Below, piece by piece: positions 27,192 to 37,097 of a stretch of DNA of 46,545 bases. The DNA comes from a virus. A model generated the notes under the pieces. That model was not told the origin of the DNA. It was given only the letters and a program-made list of their open reading frames with translations, and did not search any database. The position numbers were made by a program, and so were the translations under genes. Positions within the stretch are counted from its first letter, which is position 1. Every line of letters starts with the position of its first letter. The stretch covers positions 1 to 46,545 of IMG/VR virus record IMGVR_UViG_3300003324_000411. One strand, written 5' to 3'.

Positions 27192-29945
27192 ATGCCTAAG
27201 ACCTTATTTGAGGACTTCTTTGACGAGTCAGAACCTTGCGTTCTGGACAACATAAGAGCAGTGCCTAATGTGCATCCTTTAGTCCCGCCGCAGAGCTATC
27301 GTATTGCACTAATAGGTGAAGCGCCTGGCGCGGACGAGGTAGCCGAAGGTAAGCCCTTTGTAGGCTACAGTGGTAGGGAGCTAGACAAATACCTAAGCCA
27401 TGCAAGCATTCTACGTAACATGTGTTTTGTTGGCAACGTCTGTCAGCACAGACCGTTCGCCAACAAGTTAGCAACTTTCAAGTGGCTAGGCCCTGAGATT
27501 CAGGATGGACTGTCTAAGCTTAGTGCGGACCTCGTGGCCTTTAGGCCTAACGTTGTGGTCTGCCTTGGAGCCGCAGCCTTACACGCCTTTAAGGAAGGTC
27601 GAAGTGCGGACGTCAGTGTTAAGAAATCTGGTAAGGACCTGACGTTCAACTTCCCGAACCCAATCTCTAGTTGGCGAGGCAGTTTCTTCATGTCGCATCT
27701 CGATGCGCCGTTACCCAATGTCAAGTGCATAGCGACGTATCATCCCGCAGCTTGCCTTCGGAACTTCGAATGGATGCCCCTCTTGATGTTAGACCTTAAG
27801 AAGGCCGCCAACGCTGCCTTGACTCCAGAACTGGTCCTGCCTGACCGGGTGCTAAGGATTGACCTATCCCCTGACCAGATAGTGAGTGAGCTACAGCGAA
27901 TCAAAGAAGAGAAACCTATTATAGCTATCGACATTGAAGGTTACGTCGCAGTCCTAGACAATAAGCACTTCGGTATGAAGTGCATCTCCGTAGCGATTAA
28001 TCATAACTACTGCTTTATCGTGCCATTTGCACATCGAGATAACCGTTCGGTCTGGTCAGTCGAGGATGAGACTAGAATCTGGCGAGCCTTAGCCAGCGTG
28101 CTTAGCGACCCAAGTATCGGCAAGATCTTACAGAACTCTTTATATGACCGGTTCGTGCTACAGTATAGCTATAACTTGCCGGTCAGAGGCGTAGTTGAAG
28201 ACACTATGCTTAAGCATTGGGAGCTTTACAGCGAGCTTGAAAAGTCGCTAGGCTTTCAATGTAGCGTTTACACGATGGAGCCTTATTACAAAGAGGACCG
28301 CGAGAGCGAGAGTCACGAGACTTTCTGGACCTATTGCTGTAAAGATTCGGCTGTTACGCACGAGATTAGCGGTCGCCTTGACAAGTTCCTGAGAGGCAAG
28401 GCCTTGCAGCACTACCGCTTTAACATGGACCTGCTTAACCCATTCCTTTACATGGAGCTGCAAGGTATCCAATACAACTGGAGCTTGGCGAAGGAACGCT
28501 ACAAAGAGGTCATGGCGCACATCTACGACCTTCAGGTCGACCTTGACAAGATAGCAGGAACCGGGTTGCCAAGCGGCAAGACAAAGGGCGAACTTATTAG
28601 CCTAGTTCAAGACTTAATGTGCTATAAGCGAGACCGAACTAAGCCTAAGAAGGAGTATGCTGAGGTCTATGATATTAACATGCGGACGTTGCTAGGGCTA
28701 GGACCTCTTAGTAAGCAAGAAGTGGGCCGCTTAGCTGTAGACTGTGACCTTAGCCTTAACATTAAGAGTGACAAATTCAAAAAGTTCCTATATGAAACGC
28801 TCAACTTACCGGCGCAAATCGACCCGAAAACGAAAGCCCTTACCTCAGACTACGAAGCCTTGCTCAAGGTCAAAGACCACGACAAAAGCGGGGCCGTTGA
28901 CATTGCTATATCCATTGGTATGCTCCGCACTAGAGCACAAATGTTATCGATCCATCCAGATAAAGATGGACGCGTACGCTGTGGATATAACACTGTCGGA
29001 ACGGAGACTGGACGGATTACTTGCTATACCAGCCCTACCGGAAGTGGTTATAATCTACAGACGATACCGTCGGAGAATCCGCTCAGACCAGAAGGGCACC
29101 CCCTCCGTTCAGGTATGCGCGATTTATTTACCGCGGACCCGGGTTACTACCTCTTTCAATGCGACTTATCAGGAGCTGACGGATGGACAGTGGGAGCACA
29201 TCTTGCAGCTCTCGGCGAGAGCACTATGCTCGCTGACCTGAAGGCGAAAATAAAACCTGCCCAACGCATTGCTTACATGTTAAGGCACGGCAACGATAGC
29301 CTTCGAGGTCTTAGCCGTGATGAGATAAAGATAGCACTTAAAGAGATTAAGAAAGAGGACTTCGACTACTTTATGTGCAAGTGCGGTATCTGGGGTATCT
29401 GCTACTTGATGGGCGTCGACCGCCTTGCGAACCTTATCCTTGAACAGAGCGAAGGACGTATCAAGATGAGCCGGACAGACGTGGCGACCTTTAGGTCCGC
29501 GGTCTATGCCTGCTATAAGCCGAACATCTGGCATGATGCCACTAAGCGAAAGCTCAGTAATCAGCCCTATCCACCTAGGCTGACTTCGGCCTCTGGTCAT
29601 ACACGAATTTTCTTTGGGCGCTATAGCGAGGTGCTAGGCGAAGCCTTAGCCAATGAACCACAGGAGAACACTACCTATGCCACGAATCTTGCAGCTTACA
29701 ACTTATGGAAAGACCCAGAGAACAGGGTGGGGAATAAGCTTAGAATCGTGCCACTCCATCAAGTTCACGATGCACTTGTTGGACAGTTCAAAATCGAGGA
29801 CCTTGAGTGGGCATTACCTAAGATTAAATCCTACTTTAATAACACGCTTGAAATAGCGGGTCTTAAAATCGTAATCCCTTTCAGTGGTCAATACGGCCAT
29901 AATTGGGCCTTTGACAAAGACAGCCAAGTCGGAACGTTCGAATGA
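27192..29945 (+). CDS. Uracil-DNA glycosylase fused to family A DNA polymerase
   Basis: This 917-residue fusion joins two enzymes. Residues 37-190 are a family 4-type uracil-DNA glycosylase: GEAPGADE (42-49), GKPFVGYSG (53-61), NVCQHRP (82-88) and HPAA (184-187). Residues 240-400 are a 3'-5' exonuclease with DIE (247-249), NSLYDRF (315-321, D319) and YCCKD (381-385). The polymerase part has motif A DLSGADGWT (658-666), a motif B-like KCGIWGICY (730-738) and motif C QVHDAL (857-862). There is no 5'-3' exonuclease. Motif A and B residues differ from E. coli Pol I. It is the replicative polymerase of this phage, probably acting with 30042-31271. Confidence 0.92.
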   Translation: MPKTLFEDFFDESEPCVLDNIRAVPNVHPLVPPQSYRIALIGEAPGADEVAEGKPFVGYSGRELDKYLSHASILRNMCFVGNVCQHRPFANKLATFKWLGPEIQDGLSKLSADLVAFRPNVVVCLGAAALHAFKEGRSADVSVKKSGKDLTFNFPNPISSWRGSFFMSHLDAPLPNVKCIATYHPAACLRNFEWMPLLMLDLKKAANAALTPELVLPDRVLRIDLSPDQIVSELQRIKEEKPIIAIDIEGYVAVLDNKHFGMKCISVAINHNYCFIVPFAHRDNRSVWSVEDETRIWRALASVLSDPSIGKILQNSLYDRFVLQYSYNLPVRGVVEDTMLKHWELYSELEKSLGFQCSVYTMEPYYKEDRESESHETFWTYCCKDSAVTHEISGRLDKFLRGKALQHYRFNMDLLNPFLYMELQGIQYNWSLAKERYKEVMAHIYDLQVDLDKIAGTGLPSGKTKGELISLVQDLMCYKRDRTKPKKEYAEVYDINMRTLLGLGPLSKQEVGRLAVDCDLSLNIKSDKFKKFLYETLNLPAQIDPKTKALTSDYEALLKVKDHDKSGAVDIAISIGMLRTRAQMLSIHPDKDGRVRCGYNTVGTETGRITCYTSPTGSGYNLQTIPSENPLRPEGHPLRSGMRDLFTADPGYYLFQCDLSGADGWTVGAHLAALGESTMLADLKAKIKPAQRIAYMLRHGNDSLRGLSRDEIKIALKEIKKEDFDYFMCKCGIWGICYLMGVDRLANLILEQSEGRIKMSRTDVATFRSAVYACYKPNIWHDATKRKLSNQPYPPRLTSASGHTRIFFGRYSEVLGEALANEPQENTTYATNLAAYNLWKDPENRVGNKLRIVPLHQVHDALVGQFKIEDLEWALPKIKSYFNNTLEIAGLKIVIPFSGQYGHNWAFDKDSQVGTFE

Positions 29946-29975
29946 TAACTTTAAATGAACTCCAATTCAGCCGCA

Positions 29976-30000
29976 GTCTTGTTCAATTACTGAGCAAGAC
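29976..30000. repeat. Dispersed 25-bp palindrome, copy 8
   Basis: The arms are GTCTTG and CAAGAC around the core TTCAATTACTGAG. It lies in the short gap between the polymerase stop and the replication ATPase. Confidence 0.85.
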
Positions 30001-30041
30001 ATTGGAGGGCCTTAACCTTAACGTTATGAATATCCTTATTG

Positions 30042-31271
30042 ATGGAAGACTTCATATCGAAATACCTCCTTTACAATTCGGGCAACATGGCACCCAAGCG
30101 CCACCACCAGTGGGCGGCGATCAGTATCCTTGCCATGACTTCAGGCCGCAAGATCTTTGTAGATCACCAGTACTACAAGATCTATCCGTCAATGTATATC
30201 TGCCTAGTCGGACGCCAGGGTATCCGCAAAGGCACTGCCAAGGATCTTGCGTGCGACCTTTTTACTGAGGTCTTCCCAACCTACCCCCTAGCACCTAGCG
30301 TAATTTCACGTGAGAAGCTCGTCGAGCGCCTCGCCGACCCAGAGCTATGTCGATGCTACACGGATGAAAACGGTGAGGTAATCGAGTGGCGACCGATGGC
30401 CTTGTTCATCAACGAGCTTAAGAACTTTATGTCGGTGAATCCCGGCGCAATGATAGAGTTCTTAACGGACATCTATGACCGCAAGTTCTTCAACGCTGGT
30501 ACTATCAAGCACGGCCTTCAGAACATCACTAATCCTTGTATCAACATCCTGGCTTGTGAAACGCCAGACTGGATTATTGACAAGCTAAAGTTAAAAATCA
30601 TCTCTGGTGGGTTTAGTCGCCGTATGCTCTATGTCTATGAGACCGAGCAAGCACCTAGAATCACGTTCCCCTACGTCTCACCCGAGGCTGCGGAAGCTCG
30701 GCAATGGTGTGCCAAGCACCTAGAAAAGGTCAGCACTATCGCTGGCTCCTTTAAGTGGGAGAACCAAGCGACTCGGGACTTCTTTGACGAATGGTTCAAG
30801 GCCCTACCTGTGCCGGATGACACAGTCATGGCCGGGTTCTATGAGGCAAAGGACGTCCTTGCACAAAAGGTAGCCATGATGTTGGCTATCGCCCAACCTG
30901 AGCCGAAGTTAGTCTTCACTATCGACCTCTTAGATACGGCCATTGCCTTCCTAGAGTCCATCGAGGAGAACTTACCTAAGCTGTCGGTCGCCGTCGGGCG
31001 TAATGAACTAGCACTGCCTCAGCAGAAGCTACTAGAGATCGTCGCCAAGCACAATAACTTTATTGAGGTAAGGGCACTAAAGCGCCTTATGGAGACCGAG
31101 ACTTCACCTATGGAGTATAACACTATCACTAGGCACTTAGAGGACACCCGGCAGCTTTTAGTCCGGGCTTGGAAAGAGAACGGCGTAACGAGGATGGTCT
31201 ACATAACACCTGAAAAGTTAGACGAGATGGCAAGGGCTGGCGAAGTCAGAATTACCAAGGAGGGACCATGA
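30042..31271 (+). CDS. DUF3987-type replication ATPase
   Basis: From the ATG at 30042 the product has 409 residues. It resembles DUF3987 proteins: an N-terminal helical part, MYICLVGRQGIRKGTAKD with a Walker A-like loop (57-65), a strand-rich section with INELKNFMS, and a C-terminal helical region (QQKLLEIVAKHNNFIEVRAL) like a winged helix. Such proteins serve as primase-helicase-like ATPases in phages. The loop is irregular (GRQGIRKGT), so activity should be checked. A neighbouring frame (29942-30268) covers the same DNA and is not supported. Its stop overlaps the next gene's ATG. Confidence 0.75.
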   Translation: MEDFISKYLLYNSGNMAPKRHHQWAAISILAMTSGRKIFVDHQYYKIYPSMYICLVGRQGIRKGTAKDLACDLFTEVFPTYPLAPSVISREKLVERLADPELCRCYTDENGEVIEWRPMALFINELKNFMSVNPGAMIEFLTDIYDRKFFNAGTIKHGLQNITNPCINILACETPDWIIDKLKLKIISGGFSRRMLYVYETEQAPRITFPYVSPEAAEARQWCAKHLEKVSTIAGSFKWENQATRDFFDEWFKALPVPDDTVMAGFYEAKDVLAQKVAMMLAIAQPEPKLVFTIDLLDTAIAFLESIEENLPKLSVAVGRNELALPQQKLLEIVAKHNNFIEVRALKRLMETETSPMEYNTITRHLEDTRQLLVRAWKENGVTRMVYITPEKLDEMARAGEVRITKEGP

Positions 31272-31909
31272 AATTTAAACGTAAGCTAATATCGTTCTGC
31301 GAGCACTCAGGAACTAGTCTTGTACCTTGGGCCATGCTTGGCGGTTATGAGTGTGAGTGCATAGATCTACTTAATGATAACACTGTAAAGCGCTTCGAGA
31401 GCGGTGGCTCAATCATGTTTACTAGGGCTAACATCTTACAGTGGGAACCTGAGCACTTGCCTTTAGGCTACGGAATCTTCGCCTTTCCGCCTTGCACTCA
31501 CCTCGCTAGCTCCGGTGCACAGCACTTCAAGAGCAAGGGACTCGCCAAGCTGATAGAAGCCTTAACACTAGTCGAGAGGTGCCGATTCCTTTGTGAAAAG
31601 TATGGCCGCCTATACGTTATCGAGAACCCAGTCGGGATGCTATCGACCTATTGGCGGGAACCAGATTACTACATGCAGCCTAACGAATATGCTGGCTATC
31701 TTGACGGCGACAAGCCTTTGCCGCTCGACGCCTACACTAAGAAGACGTGCCTATGGACAAGTGATAACTTTGTAATGCCGGGTAAGAAACCAGTGCAGCC
31801 TGTAAAGGGGAGTATCGTGCATACTAAGCTCAGAGACGCTCAGGAACGTGCGTTATTTCCTATGTCGTTCGCCTACGCAATTTACCTCCACAATAAACAC
31901 CTGTTATGA
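31268..31909 (+). CDS. C5-cytosine methyltransferase-like protein
   Basis: The 213-residue product follows a known phage family of compact Dcm-like proteins: an opening strand with EHSGT (12-16), FPPCTHLASSGAQHF (73-87, motif IV PPC), IENPVGMLST (118-127), and TKKTCLW (157-163). It may methylate cytosine or modify DNA or nucleotides in another way. With the ParB-methyltransferase it gives the phage two modification enzymes. Confidence 0.8.
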   Translation: MKFKRKLISFCEHSGTSLVPWAMLGGYECECIDLLNDNTVKRFESGGSIMFTRANILQWEPEHLPLGYGIFAFPPCTHLASSGAQHFKSKGLAKLIEALTLVERCRFLCEKYGRLYVIENPVGMLSTYWREPDYYMQPNEYAGYLDGDKPLPLDAYTKKTCLWTSDNFVMPGKKPVQPVKGSIVHTKLRDAQERALFPMSFAYAIYLHNKHLL

Positions 31910-32163
31910 CCCTAACAAAACGAGAAAGGGAAGTCCTCATTTTACTAGCCAAGGGCCTAGCGAACAAGGAAGTAGCCGCTAGGTTGAAGATCTCGATTCA
32001 CACTACGTTCCACCACCGAGAATCAATTTACCGAAAGCTACGAGTCAACAACACTGGCCAGATGATTTGTAGAGCCCTAGACATTAAGGTGATTTCTTTA
32101 CAGGACCTTGGTATAGCTCCTGTAGCATCTTCGCCGAAGCCACCTTTTTCGCCCTTAACATAA
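31906..32163 (+). CDS. LuxR/GerE-type HTH protein, last gene of the early arm
   Basis: The 85-residue product is a lone LuxR-type DNA-binding domain: LTKREREVLILLAKGLANKE, then VAARLKISIHTTFHHRESIYR and KLRVNNTGQM (about residues 3-57). The last 20 residues are Pro/Ser-rich. Its end overlaps the end of the 1670-residue late gene on the other strand by 80 bases. It could be the switch from early to late transcription. Confidence 0.8.
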   Translation: MTLTKREREVLILLAKGLANKEVAARLKISIHTTFHHRESIYRKLRVNNTGQMICRALDIKVISLQDLGIAPVASSPKPPFSPLT

Positions 32164-35100
32164 TAGAGTTAAACACTAGCTTTTGCTCCTCAGCAGACGC
32201 CTTGTCAAAGCGTAGGTCTTTAGCAAGGCTCTGTATTGCGGTGTTATACTCACTAGCAATATAATCCCGATACTTAGTGGTCTCCTCTGGCGTTAGCGGT
32301 AGTCTAACCTTTTGATAGTTAATCTTATCATCGAACCCTGGCGGCGTAAGGCCATGACCAGTCAGCCAAACTCTAGTCTCACTTGGCAACTGGCTAATCA
32401 GGTCTTTACGTCGCTGAGCCTCATGTCGCTGAGCCACTTCGCCAGCAGCCTCACTCTGGTCAATGTCATAAGGTGCACGCTTAACAAGACGTTGCTTCTC
32501 CATCTCGTATCTCTGGTCTAGTGTCTTGCCTTGAACTTGGCGGCTTAATTGCTCAGTTGGCGACTCAGGTTCAGCCTTGATACCTAACAAGGAGAAAGCT
32601 TGCCTTTGACCTAGCGTAATATCCTTCTGCTTGACTGATTCCTTGACCTGCCTCACAAGCAACGGCATAGCATTAGCAGCCGTAACAGCCGCTTGCTTAA
32701 CTCGTTCCCACTGGTCGTTAATCTTTTGGTCCTTCCAGTCAGTGCCATAGATAAGAATACGAGTAGCCTGAGTCAGAGACGAGGCCTTATTATTAAAGAT
32801 ACGTGCCAAAGACTCCACCGTATTAAGTCCGCTATGGCCATATCGTATCATATCATGAGTCAGCTCGGCGGCAACGCTAGCAGGGCTAACATAGAATCCT
32901 TTACCTCCCTCACTTAATGGTGGAATCCAAGCGTCCAACTTATGGCCCTCAGGATTACCCCACGTCCCATGACCCTTGCGTGGGTCGCCATGGCCAGTAG
33001 TGAAATAATTAAGAACCTGGGCAGCTACGGCAGAGAAAAGTAAAATCGCGCCGGTCGACTTAGCTAACGAGCCAAGCTTAAGAAAGTGCTCTGACTTAGG
33101 ATTAACACTCTGTGCAAGCTGAAAGGCTGACCTAGCCTCACTCTGTGCCATGGACTCGACCCATTTAGGTGCGCTAAACAAGAGCTGACTAATAGCTTGC
33201 ATCTCTTTACTCTTGATAATCGCCTGGCGTCCCGGATTGCCAAACCTAAAGTTCAGGTCCGTCGTGACCTTATCGACCACCTGCTCTAGTGGCCAAGTAG
33301 GATGCAGCTTGGCGATACGGCGAGCCTCTATCAAGGCTGACTCCATCATAGCGCCCCTCGTTAACTTATCAAATATAAAGCGGTTCGAGGCTCCGGCGGT
33401 CTGCTTCACTATAGGAAAGGTCCGCACAAAGGTGCTGTAAAGGTTCTCGCTATGGCGACCGACATTAAAGCCACGCCTTAGAAACATCGTCGCTAGGCCT
33501 CGATTGGTCACCTTACCTTGAGGTAAATCATTGACTGTATTAGCGTAGGTCTCAGCCTCTTTAGGTGCCAAGCCCTGATTAATCGCCTCACGGAGATTAC
33601 CCTTGCTATACTCCAGTAAGGATAGGCCTTTCTTAAAACCTAAGCCTCCAAGTGAGCCTCGGAACCACAACATTTTCGAGGCATGGTAAACATCAAAAGC
33701 GAAGGTCCCGTGCTTGACCGTACCGACTGCTTTAAGAGCCGCATGGCCGAGGTGCGACTCCTCGATGACCGAGTGACCAGTCATAGCCTTGAAGATGTCG
33801 GAATGAGAGCCTACGACCCCGACATTTAGCTCTGGATTCCTAACGTAGCCGAGCTGAGCCTTGCCCTTAACGAGGTCAGTAATAATCGGGTTGCCCTTGT
33901 CATCAGTCACTTTCTTGAAGCCTTCGACAATGACCTTAGTATTGGCTACACGCTGGATGTCGGTTGTGACCTTATTAAGCAAGGCTGCCAAGTCAAGAGA
34001 TAAGGGCTTACGGCCTGCTGCAATAGCGTCCGCCAAGGAGCCGAATGCTTGGCTACCGGGGTCCTCTTCTCGACCCTTTAGGAATAGGCCACGTTCAGAT
34101 GTATTATACAAGGTCTTGAGTTGCTCCTCTAACGAAACATAGGGTCTACCGGCTATTGCTGAGGTGACTTGGTTTTGCTGGTCAATCTGACGTGCGGCAT
34201 TAGCTAAAGCATTGACTTTCGTCCAGTTCTTCTGAGCAAAGTCGATAGCTTGGGCTGCTTCCCTATTACCTTGAAGCTTGGTCGCCATGGCGGTTAGTTT
34301 TGACTGACTCCCAGCTTCCAGTGCAAAGGTTGCAGCCTTACGAGCAAGGTCTGCCTCTTGACCAGCTTTGAAGATTTTAGTGCTAACTAACCTTAAGGCC
34401 TTCTCGTTCATGTCGGCCACGACGTGTGTCACATTGTCAATCGAGTCGAACAAGGGGCCGACACTCTTGATAGTTTCCCTATTGGCGAGCATTTCACCCA
34501 AGGTCTTGAGGTCATTATTAAGCCTCTCGGCCAACGGTTTTATGGCCTCACCAACGTGCTTGACTGCATCAACGATGTCAGAAATAGTCGGAATTGGTAG
34601 GCCTGAGTAGAACTTCAAGGGCTTATCCTTGCCGAACAACGAATAAGGTGCCTTCTGACGTGCCTCTTTAGCCTTATCGAGGTTAAACATCAAGGCTTTA
34701 GCATGCTGTTGTGGAGCGACCTGATGCTCGGCTAACTGGTGCTCGCCAAAGTCGACCTTTTCCCCTTTGTTACCTGTTAGCTCCTCGGCAATCTTAGGTA
34801 AAATCTTGTCATAGTGAAGTTCCATGCCCTTCTTTTGTTTAGGCACTTGCTTCTCACCATAATGAATCGTTCGACCGTTTGGCTCTACAAAGTGAGGAAT
34901 GTCGTCGTCCTCTAACTCTCGAATAAAGGCATCTGCATCGTCACCAAATGTAAAGGACTCGTCTCTAGTAAAGATTAACTCTGGAGAGTAATGTCCTTCG
35001 GTCATCATAGCTGTAGGACTATCACTAATCGCTATAGCGTCCGCGCCGTCCTTACGGGCTTGGTCCATTGCAGCCTTAAGGACTAGGCGCTCGTGCTGGT

Positions 35101-37096
35101 TAAGCAACGGATGGTCAAGCTGGTCTAACTCTTTACCCGCTTGCAAAGGTCGGCCACTAGGAGTAATTGTGTAACGGCCTTCAGGATACTTGCCTAGTTC
35201 CTTCTCAAGCTTCTTAACTTCTTTAGCCCAGTCACTCTGCACCTCGATAATATGGGCCACTTTCTTATCGCCGACTTGTTCATACTGAATCCGTGCCCAA
35301 CCTAGGACGTTTTTATCCTCAGGTCCAAAGTGGCTACCACGGTGTAAAATACCATACTCATCAGCACTTTCACCAGTTACACTTTTTTCTGTAGGAACTT
35401 TGACCATCACTACTGTCTGGTCCGCGTCCTTGGGAGCCACGCCGCGATAGATGTCCGGGTCAAAGCCTTCTGAACTGAACTTAGTTGACTCTGCTAGAGC
35501 GTTGTTTAAATTTTGAACTAAAGTTTGGTCAGCTTTAGGCAACTCACTAAACTGAACGATATCTCCACCCGGTTTTGCTAAGCTCATCTCGTTACCCATT
35601 CGATGAACTTCATATCCACGTGTTTCAGCTTGATGTTGTAAGTTTGCAAATTCTTGTCCACCTTTATTGCCACCACTCTTTAAGACTCTAACCTCGGCCC
35701 TAGGTGTCAAGGCTTGCACCGCCTTGGCGACCTCGTCGAACGTGGTCTTTTGTCCAGCAGGGAACTGCTCACGCAATGGCTCCAGAATTGCACGCTCATC
35801 CGTCGGCACAAGGTTCATTAGCCGATTGACCAACTGTCCAGCGTCGACCTCACCTTTACGATCCGCCGAGTACCTCAATCGTTCGGGACTCTTGAGAAGC
35901 TTCGAAGCTTGTAAGACGAAGTCATCCGAAGGTGCTGGAGCTACTTCCGGCTTGGCGACTTCTTTTTGCTCTGGTTCTTGTGGAGCACTTTGTTCTCCGG
36001 CACTGGGCCGTACTTCTTCACCCACCGGTTGTATATCGCTGGGTGCTTGTGCTTCAGGTAAGCGATTTGAGCGTAGCTTTGAAACGGCATCTTGAGCCTC
36101 TTTCATTGTATACTTGCCAGAAGGAAGTTCTGACAAGTCGGGCACATTGTAGCCCTCGTTTCTTAATGTTTCTGGACCTTTAGACCATCGGTTCTGACCA
36201 CCGGATACATCGTCAATCTGCACATAGCCAGGTATAGTCCTACCGGATTCGTGAGCTTGAGGGGCCTGAACCGTGACTTGCCAATTCGGATCGACCTCCT
36301 TAGCCGAAGGCTTCTCTAACTCAAAACCTTGAGGCGGGACTGGTTCAACTCTCGACTCAATGTCAATCGGCTCAGGACTAGGTGCCGCCAATTGGCGAGG
36401 GGCTTCGAAACCTAGCTGAGGGGCTGGTCGACCGCCAAGCTCTGGTGCTCTATAGGTAAGCTGCCCCGGCTCTACTGGCGGGACCGTGACTGTTGGCTCA
36501 ATACTAGGTGCCAAGGCTTGAGGCGGAGGCGTACGCAAGAACTTAGCTGAACCAGCAGCACCTGCGGTCATAAGTCCCATACCTATCATCTGACGAACAG
36601 CTTCTGAGTCGCTAAGTGCTCCGGGCACCGATAACGCTCCGCTACCTTCACCGATAGACTTAGCCGCCAAGCCGCTTAGTATCCCAACACCTATAGGCGG
36701 AGCGACATAGGTCAAGGCCCCGATACCTAGGTTCACCGGGTCCTTGGCGGCATCAGCTACGTCGATAAAGCCTTTCTGTAAGCCCCTAGCTACATCCATC
36801 GACGGTGGGTCATAAACGCGCTGAGTAGCCTCACGCATGACGGCATTGCGCTTTATCCTATTAATGGCATCTTGGTCATAGCCTGAGATACCTTGCTCAG
36901 GTTGGAAGCTAACTCCCATGTCTTGCATAGTCTCAGGCACACGCAAGGCAAGCTGAGAGCCTAAAGTCATGTTCAGTAACTGAGCATTACTAGAGGCTTT
37001 AGGCGCTGGTGCTACATCTTCTATCTCGAACCCTGGCGGAAGGCCGTCGTAGCTAGTCGGTGCCTCTTCTAGTTCGAACCCAGGAGGTAATGGCAT
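32084..37096 (-). CDS. Large internal virion (ejected) protein with polyvalent-protein domains
   Basis: The 1670-residue product is the last late gene. It has repeated LPPGFELE/LPPGFEIE motifs at its N-terminus (and GFELE again near residue 255), a motif shared by ejected core proteins. The middle has a block that resembles the phage large-polyvalent-protein domain: IIEVQSDWAKEVKKLEKELG, HERLVLKAAMDQARKDGADA, MTEGHYSPELIF, MELHYDKILPKIAEEL. The C-terminal half is long and helical. It probably enters the cell with the DNA. A copy of the dispersed palindrome lies inside the gene near its start. Confidence 0.75.
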   Translation of the reverse strand: MPLPPGFELEEAPTSYDGLPPGFEIEDVAPAPKASSNAQLLNMTLGSQLALRVPETMQDMGVSFQPEQGISGYDQDAINRIKRNAVMREATQRVYDPPSMDVARGLQKGFIDVADAAKDPVNLGIGALTYVAPPIGVGILSGLAAKSIGEGSGALSVPGALSDSEAVRQMIGMGLMTAGAAGSAKFLRTPPPQALAPSIEPTVTVPPVEPGQLTYRAPELGGRPAPQLGFEAPRQLAAPSPEPIDIESRVEPVPPQGFELEKPSAKEVDPNWQVTVQAPQAHESGRTIPGYVQIDDVSGGQNRWSKGPETLRNEGYNVPDLSELPSGKYTMKEAQDAVSKLRSNRLPEAQAPSDIQPVGEEVRPSAGEQSAPQEPEQKEVAKPEVAPAPSDDFVLQASKLLKSPERLRYSADRKGEVDAGQLVNRLMNLVPTDERAILEPLREQFPAGQKTTFDEVAKAVQALTPRAEVRVLKSGGNKGGQEFANLQHQAETRGYEVHRMGNEMSLAKPGGDIVQFSELPKADQTLVQNLNNALAESTKFSSEGFDPDIYRGVAPKDADQTVVMVKVPTEKSVTGESADEYGILHRGSHFGPEDKNVLGWARIQYEQVGDKKVAHIIEVQSDWAKEVKKLEKELGKYPEGRYTITPSGRPLQAGKELDQLDHPLLNQHERLVLKAAMDQARKDGADAIAISDSPTAMMTEGHYSPELIFTRDESFTFGDDADAFIRELEDDDIPHFVEPNGRTIHYGEKQVPKQKKGMELHYDKILPKIAEELTGNKGEKVDFGEHQLAEHQVAPQQHAKALMFNLDKAKEARQKAPYSLFGKDKPLKFYSGLPIPTISDIVDAVKHVGEAIKPLAERLNNDLKTLGEMLANRETIKSVGPLFDSIDNVTHVVADMNEKALRLVSTKIFKAGQEADLARKAATFALEAGSQSKLTAMATKLQGNREAAQAIDFAQKNWTKVNALANAARQIDQQNQVTSAIAGRPYVSLEEQLKTLYNTSERGLFLKGREEDPGSQAFGSLADAIAAGRKPLSLDLAALLNKVTTDIQRVANTKVIVEGFKKVTDDKGNPIITDLVKGKAQLGYVRNPELNVGVVGSHSDIFKAMTGHSVIEESHLGHAALKAVGTVKHGTFAFDVYHASKMLWFRGSLGGLGFKKGLSLLEYSKGNLREAINQGLAPKEAETYANTVNDLPQGKVTNRGLATMFLRRGFNVGRHSENLYSTFVRTFPIVKQTAGASNRFIFDKLTRGAMMESALIEARRIAKLHPTWPLEQVVDKVTTDLNFRFGNPGRQAIIKSKEMQAISQLLFSAPKWVESMAQSEARSAFQLAQSVNPKSEHFLKLGSLAKSTGAILLFSAVAAQVLNYFTTGHGDPRKGHGTWGNPEGHKLDAWIPPLSEGGKGFYVSPASVAAELTHDMIRYGHSGLNTVESLARIFNNKASSLTQATRILIYGTDWKDQKINDQWERVKQAAVTAANAMPLLVRQVKESVKQKDITLGQRQAFSLLGIKAEPESPTEQLSRQVQGKTLDQRYEMEKQRLVKRAPYDIDQSEAAGEVAQRHEAQRRKDLISQLPSETRVWLTGHGLTPPGFDDKINYQKVRLPLTPEETTKYRDYIASEYNTAIQSLAKDLRFDKASAEEQKLVFNSIMLRAKKVASAKMLQELYQGPVKKSP
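36966..36990. repeat. Dispersed 25-bp palindrome, copy 9 (inside a gene)
   Basis: The arms are GTCATG and CATTAC around the core TTCAGTAACTGAG. It is translated as SNAQLLNM in the large internal protein. Confidence 0.75.
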
Positions 37097-37097
37097 T

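Noticed and set aside
29942-30268. Open frame of 108 codons coupled to the polymerase stop
   Set aside because: From 30042 it runs out of frame over the replication ATPase, with a Pro/Gln/Cys-rich unnatural sequence; the first part contains a dispersed palindrome.
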